The notes below the pieces were generated by a model. That model was given only the letters and a program-made list of their open reading frames with translations, had not been told where the DNA came from and did no database searches. Positions 1-8,285 of a DNA stretch of 38,933 bases are shown in pieces. The stretch comes from CAYQCH01 sp964415935 (GTDB lineage Bacteria > Patescibacteriota > Patescibacteriia > VMEV01 > CAYQCH01): NCBI GenBank assembly GCA_964415935.1, contig CAYQCH010000005.1, positions 1 through 38,933 of the forward strand, read 5' to 3'. Positions within the stretch are counted from its first letter, which is position 1, and the number at the start of each line of letters is the position of its first letter. The translations under genes and the position numbers were made by a program.

Positions 1-180
1 GGCGACACGTATATGGGATGCGGAAACACGCTGGTCATGCGCGCCTTTGGCGTCAGCGCTATACTGAAGCCGGGACCGAACACCGTGCGTTTCACGCCCA
101 CCAAAGCAGGAACGTACACGTTCAGCTGCAGCATGGGCATGATCCGCGGCACGATGATTGTTAAACCGGCAACAACGTAA
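1..180 (+). CDS. C-terminal fragment of a cupredoxin-like domain protein
   Basis: The reading frame is open from the first base to a TAA at 178-180, giving the last 59 residues of a protein whose start lies outside the window. It contains an MGCGNTLV segment, a 'KPGPNTVRFTPTKAGTYTFSC' type beta-strand pair and a CSMGM motif, which is the Cys/Met metal-ligand end of a type-1 copper (cupredoxin-like) fold. Such domains often close TauE/SafE-type membrane proteins that carry an HMA domain. The copper ATPase starts 3 bases after the stop, so the two are almost certainly co-transcribed and act in copper handling. The full architecture upstream cannot be seen. Confidence 0.75.
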   Translation, partial: GDTYMGCGNTLVMRAFGVSAILKPGPNTVRFTPTKAGTYTFSCSMGMIRGTMIVKPATT

Positions 181-183
181 CAT

Positions 184-2361
184 ATGGCACACACATCATT
201 TCAGATCAAAGGCATGCACTGTTCCTCTTGCGCGGTGCGCATAGAGAGCTCACTGAAGAAAACGCCAGGCGTTTCCGAAGCAAGCGTCAATTACGCCCTG
301 GGAAAAGGCAGCGTGACGTACGATGAAACAAAGGCTAAAGAACATGACTTCCACCAGGTCGTGCGTGATGAAGGCTACGATGTTGTCATGCCGCAGGAGC
401 ACGGTGCCCACGGAAACGGCGGGCATGAAAACCATCACGCGCATCTCGAAGAAAAAGAAGCGCTGCGGCGCACGGTTATTGCCAGCATCTTCGCCATCCC
501 TACGCTCATTTTAGCCATGGGAGAAATTGAGATTCCCGGCAACATCGCCGGGCTGCCAATTTCTCCGGCCGTCCAAGCCGTATTCTCTACCATCGTCGTG
601 CTCTGGCCGGGCATGGTGTTTCACCGCAGCACGTTTAAGCTGCTCAAACGCCTGCGCGCAAACATGGACACGCTCATTACCATGGGCACCTTTGCGGCGC
701 TCATCTTCAGCTGGTGGCAGTTGTTTGCAGGAGGCGCGTTGTACTTTGAGACGGCCGCCATCATTACGGCCTTCATCCTACTGGGCAAATACCTGGAGGC
801 GCGCAGCAAAGGAAAAGCCAGCGAAGCCATTAAAAAACTCCTGGAGATGGGCGCAAAAACAGCGCATAAACTGAACGCAGACGGCAGCATGGAGGAAGTC
901 GCCATCGAACAACTCCAGATTGGCGACCAGGTGCTGGTCAAACCCGGGGAAAAAATCCCGCTCGACGGCGAAGTGCTGTCCGGGGAATCATCGGTGAATG
1001 AATCGATGCTGACCGGCGAAAGCCTGCCCATATCAAAAGCGAAGGGATCCCCGGTGTATGGTGCCACCATCAACAACCAGGGATCGCTGACGGTGACGAT
1101 AAAAAAACAGGCCGGCGACACGGTGCTGGCGCAAATCATCAGGCTGGTGGAGCAGGCGCAGGAAAAGAAAGCGCCCATCCAAAAACTGGCGGACACCATT
1201 TCCGGCATTTTCGTGCCGATTGTCCTGGTGATTTCCGTCATCACCTTCATTGGCTGGTTCCTGGCGACAGGCGATCTTAACGCCTCTTTGATCCCCGCCG
1301 TGGCCGTGCTTGTCATCGCCTGTCCCTGCGCGCTGGGCCTGGCCACGCCCACGGCCATCTTGGTGGGAACCGGCCGAGGCGCCGCCGAAGGGATCCTCAT
1401 CAAAAGCGGCGAAGCGCTGGAGCGCGGCCGCAACCTGAACATAGTCATGTTTGACAAGACAGGCACCCTCACGGAAGGCAAACCCGTCGTAACGGATGTT
1501 GTGCTGGCCGGCGGCGCCGATGAAAAAACCGCGCTGGCCCTGGCCGCGGGCATGGAAAGGGATTCCGAGCATCCGCTGGCCAAAGCGGTTTTGGAGTATG
1601 CGCATCATCGCAACATCGCTCCCGCCGAGGTCACCGCATTTCAATCCGTATCCGGAAAAGGCGTGCGCGCCAAGCACGGCAACGCGGCCGCCGTTATCGG
1701 CAATGACGCCATGCTTAAAGAAGAACGCATCGACCTGGGTGGACTGGCGGACACACGCGCGCAATTGCAGCGCGAAGGAAAAACCGTGGTGGCTCTGGCT
1801 GCCGACGGCAAGCCCCTGGCGCTCTTTGCCATTGCCGACGCGCCCAAGCCCGGCGCCAAAAAGGCGGTGCAGCTCTTAAAGCAGCGCAACATCGACGTGC
1901 TCATGATCACCGGCGACCATACGGACACGGCAAAAAGCATTGCCGGCCAGCTTGGCATCGACCGCGTGGAAGCCGAGGTGCTGCCTGGGCAGAAACTGGA
2001 CATCGTCAAGCGGTACCAGAAACAAGGCAACCGCGTGGCATTCGTCGGCGACGGCATCAATGACGCGCCGGCCCTGACGCAAGCCGACCTGGGCATTGCC
2101 GTCGGCGGCGGCACGGATATCGCCATTGAAGCGGGACAGATCGTGCTGGTCGGAGGCGGCCCGGAAAAAGTGGACGCGGCCATCGGCCTGGCGCAGCGCA
2201 CCTATGGCAACATCAAGCAAAACCTGTTCTGGGCATTCATTTACAACGTTGTCGGCATCCCGGCGGCTGCCTTCGGGTATCTCAGCCCGATCATTGCCTC
2301 AGCCGCCATGGCCCTGTCCTCCGTTTCGGTCGTACTGAATTCGCTTCGCTTGCGAAGATAA
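184..2361 (+). CDS. copA: Cu(I)-translocating P1B-type ATPase (CopA family)
   Basis: A 725-residue heavy-metal P-type ATPase that exports or delivers Cu(I) across the cytoplasmic membrane using ATP. Seen: one N-terminal HMA domain with GMHCSSC (residues 10-16), a His-rich linker (about residues 73-90), the actuator TGE at 277-279, the transmembrane CPC metal site at 380-382, the phosphorylated Asp in DKTGT (D424), the HP motif at 463-464 and GDGINDAP from 622. The CPC motif together with the CopA-like HMA domain favours Cu(I) or Ag(I) over Zn or Cd. The length is normal for a single-HMA CopA. The ATG lies 3 bases after the cupredoxin stop and no clear Shine-Dalgarno is visible, so translational coupling is likely. 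The gene ends at a strong bidirectional terminator. Confidence 0.95.
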   Translation: MAHTSFQIKGMHCSSCAVRIESSLKKTPGVSEASVNYALGKGSVTYDETKAKEHDFHQVVRDEGYDVVMPQEHGAHGNGGHENHHAHLEEKEALRRTVIASIFAIPTLILAMGEIEIPGNIAGLPISPAVQAVFSTIVVLWPGMVFHRSTFKLLKRLRANMDTLITMGTFAALIFSWWQLFAGGALYFETAAIITAFILLGKYLEARSKGKASEAIKKLLEMGAKTAHKLNADGSMEEVAIEQLQIGDQVLVKPGEKIPLDGEVLSGESSVNESMLTGESLPISKAKGSPVYGATINNQGSLTVTIKKQAGDTVLAQIIRLVEQAQEKKAPIQKLADTISGIFVPIVLVISVITFIGWFLATGDLNASLIPAVAVLVIACPCALGLATPTAILVGTGRGAAEGILIKSGEALERGRNLNIVMFDKTGTLTEGKPVVTDVVLAGGADEKTALALAAGMERDSEHPLAKAVLEYAHHRNIAPAEVTAFQSVSGKGVRAKHGNAAAVIGNDAMLKEERIDLGGLADTRAQLQREGKTVVALAADGKPLALFAIADAPKPGAKKAVQLLKQRNIDVLMITGDHTDTAKSIAGQLGIDRVEAEVLPGQKLDIVKRYQKQGNRVAFVGDGINDAPALTQADLGIAVGGGTDIAIEAGQIVLVGGGPEKVDAAIGLAQRTYGNIKQNLFWAFIYNVVGIPAAAFGYLSPIIASAAMALSSVSVVLNSLRLRR

Positions 2362-2369
2362 ACAGTCGT

Positions 2370-2403
2370 AAAAAAAGACCCTCCGCGACGGAGGGTCTTT
2401 TTT
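2370..2403. terminator. Bidirectional intrinsic terminator between copA and the rhodanese gene
   Basis: A GACCCTCCG / CGGAGGGTC stem with a CGA loop is flanked by an A-run on the left and a T-run on the right, so it can stop transcription from both converging genes. Confidence 0.9.
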
Positions 2404-2411
2404 ATGTACTG

Positions 2412-2702
2412 TTACTGCTGCTTCCAGGCATCAATGCCGCCTTCAAGATAGTCGATGTCATAACCCTTCTCTTTCAATTCCCGCGCGACGATGGCGCAGC
2501 GCGTCCCAGCCTTGCAGATCGTCACGATTTTTTTGTCTTTGGGCAGCGCCCCTTTGCTTGCCTCTAGAAATACCCGGCCCATAGGCATGTTTTGCGCGCC
2601 TTCGACGGTATCGCCGGATTGAAACTCGTCTTGCTCGCGTACGTCGAGCAAAAGCACGTCCTGCCCCTGGTTCATTTTCTCTTTCAAATCAGTCGGTTTC
2701 AT
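2412..2702 (-). CDS. Rhodanese-like domain protein
   Basis: A 96-residue single rhodanese domain without signal peptide, so probably cytoplasmic. Seen: the LLLDVRE strand-turn at 17-23, the active-site loop CKAGTR with catalytic Cys63, and the closing YLEGGIDAW motif. Such stand-alone domains carry persulfide sulfur for thiol or sulfur transfer; the acceptor here is unknown. It is the second gene of a minus-strand pair, starting 14 bases after the Gmad2 lipoprotein gene, and shares its terminator with copA. It could also be a low-activity regulatory rhodanese, but the intact Cys loop argues for an active one. Confidence 0.9.
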   Translation of the reverse strand: MKPTDLKEKMNQGQDVLLLDVREQDEFQSGDTVEGAQNMPMGRVFLEASKGALPKDKKIVTICKAGTRCAIVARELKEKGYDIDYLEGGIDAWKQQ

Positions 2703-2716
2703 ACGTTGAATGATAG

Positions 2717-3172
2717 TTATTGATCGACAGGAATGAATTGCACGGGAATCTCCCGCTGGTCCGCATATTCAGGCAGCCCCGACGGATTGTCCTTTTCCAG
2801 AACCAGGACACCCGTGGGCGTGGAAGGAGGGTCAAACGTCAGGGTGCCGGAAAACGGAACGAAGTCCGTTGTCATCCACTCCCCTTGCGCCTGCGCGTAC
2901 CCGATGGCCAGCACTGCTCCATTATCATCAAGCAGCTTGAGCGGAAACGAGGCTTCAAAATACCAGGGCCCACGCGCTTCCCCCGTAACAACCAGCGGAC
3001 TGGTCACCAGCTGCCCGATGCCAGGGTTGCTGACGCGGATAAGCTCGTCAGCCGGCGCAGGGTCTGGCGGCGTTGTTGCTGGACGACAAGACGCTCCAAG
3101 AAACACCGCCCCTGCCAAACCGGCGAAAAACATAATGCGAGAGAACATATGGCATGGGTTAACAAACGACAT
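2717..3172 (-). CDS. Lipoprotein with a Gmad2 immunoglobulin-like domain
   Basis: A 151-residue exported protein. A hydrophobic signal segment runs into a lipobox LGASC with the lipidated Cys at residue 29. The rest (about residues 43-150) matches the Gmad2 fold known from spore-germination-type proteins: 'SPLVVTGEARG', 'WYFEASFPLKLLD', 'GEWMTTDFVPFSGTL'. The role is presumably extracellular binding or adhesion; no enzyme motif is seen. A TATACT -10 box (3177-3182) lies only 4 bases before this ATG, so translation may be leaderless or may begin at the in-frame ATGs at 3148 or 3133, which keep the signal peptide. It is the first gene of a pair with the rhodanese. Confidence 0.8.
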   Translation of the reverse strand: MSFVNPCHMFSRIMFFAGLAGAVFLGASCRPATTPPDPAPADELIRVSNPGIGQLVTSPLVVTGEARGPWYFEASFPLKLLDDNGAVLAIGYAQAQGEWMTTDFVPFSGTLTFDPPSTPTGVLVLEKDNPSGLPEYADQREIPVQFIPVDQ

Positions 3173-3219
3173 GCTCAGTATACCAAGCCGCCTATCATGA
3201 GGGCGTGTATTTGTCCAGC

Positions 3220-3666
3220 CTAGAGACCGGCTGTCTCCGACTCCTTTTCTTCCTGAAATCTGATGAGTATGTCATCCAGTTCCTCAGGGCTGCACATATC
3301 GCGTGCCTTATCGAACAGCTTTGTCTCCTCTTCTTCGACATGGTGCATCACGCTTTCCTTCAATTCACGCAGCGCCGGAATCCATTCATCAGATGCCGGG
3401 TCAACCCGCAACAGCGCTCGAAGGTTTTCTTCCATATCCTGATGTTCCGTCTCGCTTTCCTCAATTAATTCACGGCCGCGATCTTTTTCTTTTAACAGCG
3501 CGTACAGCGTGGCTTCTTCCGCTCTGGCATGCGGCACCAGGGCATCTTGTATCTTTTCCGTCAACGTTTTTCTTGTTTTTTTCGCCCGCTCGCTTGTTTG
3601 TTCCGCTTTTTCCAGGAGCGTCGCGAGCTCTTCATGGTCTTTTTTCAATATGTTGAATATCTCCAT
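3220..3666 (-). CDS. Hemerythrin HHE domain protein
   Basis: A 148-residue cytoplasmic four-helix protein. The di-iron ligand pattern is visible: H11, H46-x3-E50, H75 and H109-x3-E113, in a charged helical background rich in Glu and Lys. Hemerythrin-like proteins bind O2, NO or iron and often act in oxygen or nitrosative sensing or iron repair. The frame stays open upstream to 3840, but the ATG at 3666 (MEIFNILKKDHEEL) matches where the family begins and the upstream extension is unlike the domain. It is divergent from the lipoprotein gene at 3843, and a 19-bp palindrome lies in the shared upstream region. Confidence 0.85.
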   Translation of the reverse strand: MEIFNILKKDHEELATLLEKAEQTSERAKKTRKTLTEKIQDALVPHARAEEATLYALLKEKDRGRELIEESETEHQDMEENLRALLRVDPASDEWIPALRELKESVMHHVEEEETKLFDKARDMCSPEELDDILIRFQEEKESETAGL

Positions 3667-3751
3667 ATGCGTCCGATTAAGGGTTTCACAGGTTCGTACA
3701 CATGGGTCGAGGCAATTCTTTCTGTCTTGACAGGGCGCGAACCCCATGCTA

Positions 3752-3770
3752 ACGGCGAACCGTTCGCCGT
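3752..3770. promoter_or_regulatory. Perfect 9-1-9 palindrome, candidate operator
   Basis: The half-site ACGGCGAAC is repeated as its exact reverse complement around a single central base. Its right edge touches the TATAAT at 3770-3775, and it fills the spacer where a -35/-10 spacer would be for the plus-strand lipoprotein gene. The hemerythrin gene points the other way. No regulator gene is adjacent. Confidence 0.5.
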
Positions 3771-3775
3771 ATAAT
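3770..3775 (+). promoter_or_regulatory. TATAAT -10 box of the 3843 lipoprotein gene
   Basis: A consensus -10 hexamer is present, but no good -35 lies 16-18 bases upstream. A TTGACA at 3727-3732 is too far (37 bases) to pair with it. This suggests an activated or palindrome-controlled promoter. Confidence 0.5.
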
Positions 3776-3842
3776 ACCGTGATTGCCTCCCGACTTGTGC
3801 GGAGGCAGAGATGCAAATCACGACAAGGGCGAAAGGACATTC

Positions 3843-4847
3843 ATGCACCGACGCATCGAAACCGCCACAACCAGGCTTACTGCCTGGCTGGTTTGCCTTG
3901 CCTGCGTTCCAGGCACGCAAGGCTGCGGCAAGGATAGCCGAACCGTGTACACGGCTCCCAACGAAGTCGTGGTCTCGGTCAAGGAAGACTTCAACAACCC
4001 CGACCGCCACGTCCTGTCCACCCAGAACAGCCTGCTGACCACCCTGGAAGTGGTTTCGCTCACGCCGGACGTCATCATCCACGAGATGCACTTCTCGACC
4101 AGCCTGCCTCTGGAGCGCATGCGCGTGGCCAGCTCCAGCGGCTTTCGCGCCCAGCACGACTTCACTCCGTTCAACAGCTTCAACTTCCGGCTCATCGGCA
4201 CCGACGGCGGGCAGATCGAACGCCTCACCGGCGTGCAGGAGCGCCGGGACATCCTCATCTATGCGGACACGTCCGACTACAAGGAAACGCCGCTGCGCCT
4301 GACGCTGACAGGCATGGTCATTTCCAGTTCCGCCAATCCGTCGCTTCATACCATCCCGACCGGGTACATCGACCTGACCGTCAACCTCGACGCCGCGCCG
4401 TTCATTGCCGTGCAGGCAGTGGACGAGTTGAAGGACTACCGCACGCAGGGCCGCGGCAACGCCGACGTCCTGGCGGAGTTCATCATCTCCGAAGTGTCGG
4501 GCGAGGCCGCGGCCGACCTGATCCAGGTGTACGCGCGGCTGCTTACGCCGGGCGTGACCGACATCTCGCTGGTCAATCTGACGGGCTCCAGCGTGGCCGA
4601 CACGGAGGTCAGCGGTTTCTTCAACACCGATGTGACCTTCCAGTTTCTCACGCCGCTGCGCCTGCAGCCTGGCGGTTCGCAGCGGCTGCGCATCATCGGC
4701 AATCTCACCAACGCCCCTTCCGTGGACGTAGTGGCGCTGGAAGTTCGCTCTTTGGAGTTCCTCAGCGAGCGCAAACAAGCGTTCACTGTGGACGGCCCGG
4801 AAGATGCCAACGGACAACCCGTCACCTTTATTGTCGTCTACAACTAA
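3843..4847 (+). CDS. Unrecognised secreted protein, probable lipoprotein
   Basis: A 334-residue protein of unknown family. A basic, hydrophobic N-terminus leads to Cys28 in GTQGC, a weak lipobox, so export with lipid anchoring is likely but not certain. The mature part is beta-rich with many Thr, Val and Ser, and two parallel segments resemble repeated Ig-like or adhesin domains (near residues 50-190 and 200-334). The ATG at 3843 is chosen over an upstream one because AAAGGA (3832-3837) stands 5 bases before it and the signal peptide begins there. The coding sequence is GC-richer at third positions than its neighbours. It ends at its own terminator and is probably monocistronic. Confidence 0.7.
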   Translation: MHRRIETATTRLTAWLVCLACVPGTQGCGKDSRTVYTAPNEVVVSVKEDFNNPDRHVLSTQNSLLTTLEVVSLTPDVIIHEMHFSTSLPLERMRVASSSGFRAQHDFTPFNSFNFRLIGTDGGQIERLTGVQERRDILIYADTSDYKETPLRLTLTGMVISSSANPSLHTIPTGYIDLTVNLDAAPFIAVQAVDELKDYRTQGRGNADVLAEFIISEVSGEAAADLIQVYARLLTPGVTDISLVNLTGSSVADTEVSGFFNTDVTFQFLTPLRLQPGGSQRLRIIGNLTNAPSVDVVALEVRSLEFLSERKQAFTVDGPEDANGQPVTFIVVYN

Positions 4848-4860
4848 TCATGGCGACAAA

Positions 4861-4894
4861 AACCCTGTTCCGGCATCCGTCGGAACAGGGTTCT
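4861..4894 (+). terminator. Intrinsic terminator after the 3843 lipoprotein gene
   Basis: A 12-bp perfect stem AACCCTGTTCCG (4861-4872) pairs with 4881-4892 across an 8-base loop and is followed by a short T-rich run. Confidence 0.8.
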
Positions 4895-4951
4895 TCTTAC
4901 ACAGAAAAAAATTCGCTATGCTTATGCAGTATTATATATAACTCTCTATCT

Positions 4952-5293
4952 ATGGGCATCCTTATCCATTGGCTGATCTCGACGCTGGCGATTATTGTGG
5001 CGGCATACCTGCTGCCCGGCGTCTCCGTGGACACATTCCTGACTGCGCTGGTTCTGGCGGTGGTGCTTGGCCTGATAAATGCCATTGTCAAACCAATTTT
5101 GTTCGTGATTACCCTGCCGATTAACGTACTGACCCTGGGCCTGTTTACCTTTGTCCTCAATGCATTGCTGATTATGCTGGCGGACTCTGTTACCCCTGGC
5201 TTCAGCGTGGACAGCTTCTGGTGGGCGCTGCTCTTCAGCCTGCTGCTGTCGCTTATCAACGGCTTGCTAAAAAACGTGGGCCAGTCGCGATAG
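4952..5293 (+). CDS. Phage-holin family IV-type (PF04020-like) small membrane protein
   Basis: A 113-residue protein with about four hydrophobic helices and little else: residues 1-22, 27-50, 55-80 and 90-108. The pattern 'LGLINAIVKPI...TLPINVLTLGLF' with a second 'LINGLLKN' is characteristic of the mycobacterial-type '4TM phage holin' family, which is common in bacterial chromosomes and has no proven lysis role. The start at 4952 (MGILIHWLIS) is used because the longer frame runs back through the preceding terminator. A TATTAT/TATATA -10 region at 4930-4940 leaves a leader of only about 5-10 bases. Confidence 0.85.
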   Translation: MGILIHWLISTLAIIVAAYLLPGVSVDTFLTALVLAVVLGLINAIVKPILFVITLPINVLTLGLFTFVLNALLIMLADSVTPGFSVDSFWWALLFSLLLSLINGLLKNVGQSR

Positions 5294-5355
5294 GCATGGA
5301 CGGCCGCGGCACGTTTCGTGTAAAATACCGCACTCATACCTAATACCGTTTTTGT

Positions 5356-6033
5356 ATGAACAAAACCGTTCAGTCCGTTTTGCTTGTTATCGCATTTTTG
5401 ATGATCAGCGCCATCGGCGCCTACGCCTACGTTGTCCGTCCCACCAAAGCCCCGACGGAACCCGCCGAGGCTAACATGGTCCAGGAACCAAACCCTTCCG
5501 GGGCCTTCCAAATTTTGGCCGAACGCAGCATGGCTTCGTTTTCCCTTGAAGAGGACTTGCGCGGCGAGCACATCACCGTATTGGGAACGACGCAAAATCT
5601 CAGCGGCGAAATCCTGGCAGACCGCCAGGCATTGCCTGAAGCGCAAATTGGCGCTATCCGCATCAATGCGCGCACCTTCGTCACGGACAGCGAGCAGCGA
5701 AACAACGCCATCCGCCGCCTTATCCTGAAAACGGAAAATGATGCCAATGAATTTATCGTCTTTGAACCCCGCACCATTACCGGACTGCCGCAAACAGCGG
5801 AACTGAGCGACGTGTTCACGTTTGAAGTAACGGGCGACCTGACGGTTTCCGGCGTCACCAAATCCGTTGCTTTCATGGGTTCGGCAATGTTTGTTTCCGA
5901 CAACGAGCTGTCCGGCAGCGCGCAGACGCTTTTACATTACCCGGACTTTGGCATCAGCGTGCCCAACCTGCCCTTCCTGGCCAATGTTGATCAGGATGTT
6001 ACGCTCACCATCGATTTTGTCGCAACGCGCTAA
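5356..6033 (+). CDS. YceI family protein, membrane-anchored
   Basis: A 225-residue exported protein. Residues 6-25 are a single hydrophobic segment (signal anchor or uncleaved signal), followed by a Pro-rich spacer and then a YceI lipocalin-like beta barrel from about residue 50. Visible family signs are 'ASFSLEEDLRGEHITVLG', 'NAIRRLILKTENDANEFIVFEP' and 'FEVTGDLTVSGVTKSVAF'. YceI proteins bind isoprenoid or other amphiphilic ligands outside the cytoplasm; the ligand here is unknown. A TAAAAT -10 lies at 5321-5326, giving a leader of about 23 bases. The stop overlaps the convergent pcm stop by 4 bases. Confidence 0.88.
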   Translation: MNKTVQSVLLVIAFLMISAIGAYAYVVRPTKAPTEPAEANMVQEPNPSGAFQILAERSMASFSLEEDLRGEHITVLGTTQNLSGEILADRQALPEAQIGAIRINARTFVTDSEQRNNAIRRLILKTENDANEFIVFEPRTITGLPQTAELSDVFTFEVTGDLTVSGVTKSVAFMGSAMFVSDNELSGSAQTLLHYPDFGISVPNLPFLANVDQDVTLTIDFVATR

Positions 6034-6650
6034 CAGCCTTCCACCAGCGGCACAAACGCAAACCCGGGGAACTCCCGGGTTTTTATGTTGCCGTCGGAGG
6101 CTTTTTCAATTCGATGAATGGAACTCCCGACAGGCACCACCAGGATACCGCCGTTCTTGAGCTGCTTTACCAGATCCTGCGGCACGGCTGTGGCCTGGGC
6201 GGAAACTAAAATCCGGTCAAACGGCGCGTACTGGGGCATGCCCAGCGCATTGGGTGCGCTCTGATGGATGCTGGCCTGCGGGAAATGATATTTTTTGAGA
6301 TTATGCGCGCCAAACGCCACCAGTTCAGGAATACGCTCCACGCCATAGACTTTTCCGGCCACGCCCACGCAAGCGGACAGCAGCGCCGTTGTCCAGCCGG
6401 AACCCGTACCCACATCAAGCACGTTCTGCCCCGGCTGGGGCTGCAGCTGCTCCAGCATGAATGCCACCGTATACGGCTGGGAAATGGTCTGGCCGAATCC
6501 TATTGGCAGCGGCATGTCCTCATATGCGGCTGCGCGCTGCTCCTCCGGAACGAAATCCGCGCGATCAACCTGTTTGAAGGCATCCACAATCAGCGGCGTT
6601 TTAAGGACACCGCATTCCTGAAGTTGCAATAACAAATCCATTCTGCCCAT
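6030..6650 (-). CDS. pcm: Protein-L-isoaspartate O-methyltransferase
   Basis: A 206-residue SAM-dependent enzyme that methylates isoaspartyl residues and so starts repair of aged proteins in the cytoplasm. Seen: the family signature GFGQTISQP (51-59), SAM motif I VLDVGTGSG (77-85), a later 'FDRILVSAQATAVP' and 'LKNGGILVVPVG'. The length is typical. A TATTAG -10-like box stands just 7 bases before the ATG, so the mRNA may be near-leaderless; an in-frame ATG three codons later is an alternative. It lies 39 bases downstream of the MscS gene and its stop overlaps the convergent YceI stop. Confidence 0.92.
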   Translation of the reverse strand: MGRMDLLLQLQECGVLKTPLIVDAFKQVDRADFVPEEQRAAAYEDMPLPIGFGQTISQPYTVAFMLEQLQPQPGQNVLDVGTGSGWTTALLSACVGVAGKVYGVERIPELVAFGAHNLKKYHFPQASIHQSAPNALGMPQYAPFDRILVSAQATAVPQDLVKQLKNGGILVVPVGSSIHRIEKASDGNIKTREFPGFAFVPLVEGC

Positions 6651-6689
6651 ACGGATGCTAATACGCCGGACAGATGAACTTCTTCTACG

Positions 6690-7241
6690 TCATGCCAGTC
6701 GCTTCAACCTGGCCCCTAGCGAGTAGTTGATGACAGTAGTAATACTGCCGTTGGGAATAAACACGATGTTGCCCTCCGTGTCGCGCAGGACGGTCGTGCG
6801 CACGGACATCTGATGCACCGTCCCTTCCGTCGCGCCGATTTTTACATGGTCGCCGACGGCAAACTGGTTCTCGGCGAAAATGAGGGCACCCGCGAAAAAA
6901 TCTTTAATGAGCGTTTGCGCGCCAAAACCGACGGCAAAGCCCAGGACGCCGGCACCGGCGATGATGGGATACGGATCGACGCCGAACAGGCGCAGCGTCC
7001 AAGCAAGCGCGATAATGAATAAGAACACATTTCCGGCCGTCTTAAACAGACTTGCCAGCGTTTTAGCGCGCTTTTCTCGACCGGAATCAACGGCATCGTC
7101 GCCATCATCAACACGCTGCACGATTTTTGACGCAATGAGCCGCACGATCACAGGCCCGCACACGACCAGAACGGCAAGCCAGACAATGTTCCCCGCTTGT
7201 TCGGACCACAGCCGTCCGGCGGCATTAATTACTGCTTCCAT
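6690..7241 (-). CDS. Short MscS family mechanosensitive channel
   Basis: A 183-residue membrane protein with the minimal MscS core. There are two N-terminal helices (about 11-35 and 65-85), the pore helix with Ala/Gly pattern 'GAGVLGFAVGFGAQTLIKDFFAG', and the beta domain 'FAVGDHVKIGATEGTVHQMSVRTT' with 'NGSITTVINYS'. The large C-terminal alpha/beta vestibule of E. coli MscS is missing, so this is a short form; the protein ends right after the beta domain. It opens under membrane tension to release solutes. The ATG at 7241 lies inside the last codons of the M23 gene (17-base overlap), which implies translational coupling. Confidence 0.85.
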   Translation of the reverse strand: MEAVINAAGRLWSEQAGNIVWLAVLVVCGPVIVRLIASKIVQRVDDGDDAVDSGREKRAKTLASLFKTAGNVFLFIIALAWTLRLFGVDPYPIIAGAGVLGFAVGFGAQTLIKDFFAGALIFAENQFAVGDHVKIGATEGTVHQMSVRTTVLRDTEGNIVFIPNGSITTVINYSLGARLKRLA

Positions 7242-8241
7242 AAAGTATAGGTTCGCCAATGGTATAGCTGAAAAAGAAGGCATCGGACACGTCGTCTACT
7301 TTCTTGGCCCAGTCATCGCCGTACAATGTGCGCGCCGCGCTCTCGGTCTGTACCCAGCGCAAGACGCCTCCCTTTGAGACGGCGTACACGCTGGGATCTG
7401 ACTGGATCTTGATCATCTTCACGCCCGGCCGGTATGTCACGTTTCCTCCCAACGGCACGGCGGCGATGGCTTCGTCGGACAATGTTTGCACCGACTTGAA
7501 GTCGGTATACCAGGTGAAGTACGCCCGGTCGTTGGGAAAGGCGTAGCGCTTGCCGTTGGCGCCGCAATAGTACACGGCCGTGGAGCCGGCCGGCTTAATG
7601 AGGCTGCCGGACTCGCAAGGCGGGTTGGATGCCGGCTGCAAATCCTTGTCCGAATTGATGTCGGGACTTTCGGCCGCGGCCAGGGCGGCATTGTAGGAAA
7701 CCGTTCCCAGCGCAGCAATCAGGCTGGGATATGGATTGATGGGCGTGTCATCGGGGCGGCGGATTTCAAAATGCAAATGCGAGGCGATGTTCTCCGCATT
7801 GCCGCTGTCGCCCATCCAGCCGACGAGCTGGCCTTTGGAGACTTTGGCGCCGCGGCGGATGCCGGGAGCATAGGCATGCTCGGTGCCGCCATTGCCGTCA
7901 TCCGTGCCAGGCGTATCGTTGTTGACGTGGATATAGTGATACGTGTATCCATCGTCGTCTTCCAAAACAATCATGTACCCGTACGACGGCTCGGGGTCGA
8001 CGATATACCGCACTTCGCCGTCAACAGCCGAATACAACGGCGTCATCTTTGGACCAAGCAGGTCGTTGCCTTCATGGGCATGACCTGCACGGGGCTCGCC
8101 GAAGTCATCGTGGAAATTCACCGCTCCCGGATCCGTGGGGAAGGCGATATCGCGGATTTCATCGTCGGCAAAGGCGGCGGAGGCAATGCCTGCGGCAGCC
8201 GCCGCGGCCAGCGCGTATGAGCTGAGACGAAATAGCGTCAT
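7225..8241 (-). CDS. Secreted M23 (LytM) peptidase with C-terminal YAFPN/TYRPG domain
   Basis: A 338-residue exported protein. An Ala-rich signal peptide (1-25) precedes a LytM metallopeptidase domain with H56-x3-D60, 'YHYIHV' and HLHFEI (155-160), the zinc and catalytic residues of M23 endopeptidases that cut peptidoglycan cross-bridges. Residues about 222-333 form a second domain (YAFPN, VTYRPG, GGVLRWV, LYGDDW) that recurs in the 16539 protein; its function is unknown, possibly wall or surface attachment. Promoter: TATACT (8264-8269, minus) and TAGTCA (8287-8292) with 17-base spacing. The -35 lies inside the palindrome shared with the divergent MerR-type gene. It is the first gene of an operon with mscS. 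Confidence 0.88.
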   Translation of the reverse strand: MTLFRLSSYALAAAAAAGIASAAFADDEIRDIAFPTDPGAVNFHDDFGEPRAGHAHEGNDLLGPKMTPLYSAVDGEVRYIVDPEPSYGYMIVLEDDDGYTYHYIHVNNDTPGTDDGNGGTEHAYAPGIRRGAKVSKGQLVGWMGDSGNAENIASHLHFEIRRPDDTPINPYPSLIAALGTVSYNAALAAAESPDINSDKDLQPASNPPCESGSLIKPAGSTAVYYCGANGKRYAFPNDRAYFTWYTDFKSVQTLSDEAIAAVPLGGNVTYRPGVKMIKIQSDPSVYAVSKGGVLRWVQTESAARTLYGDDWAKKVDDVSDAFFFSYTIGEPILYGSSN

Positions 8242-8285
8242 ATGGTTGGGGCTAATTCACTTCAGTATAAAGGATATGGCCGTCC

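Noticed and set aside
621..1764. Long minus-strand frames inside copA
   Set aside because: They are shadows of a strongly coding GC-rich gene; no promoter, RBS or domain.
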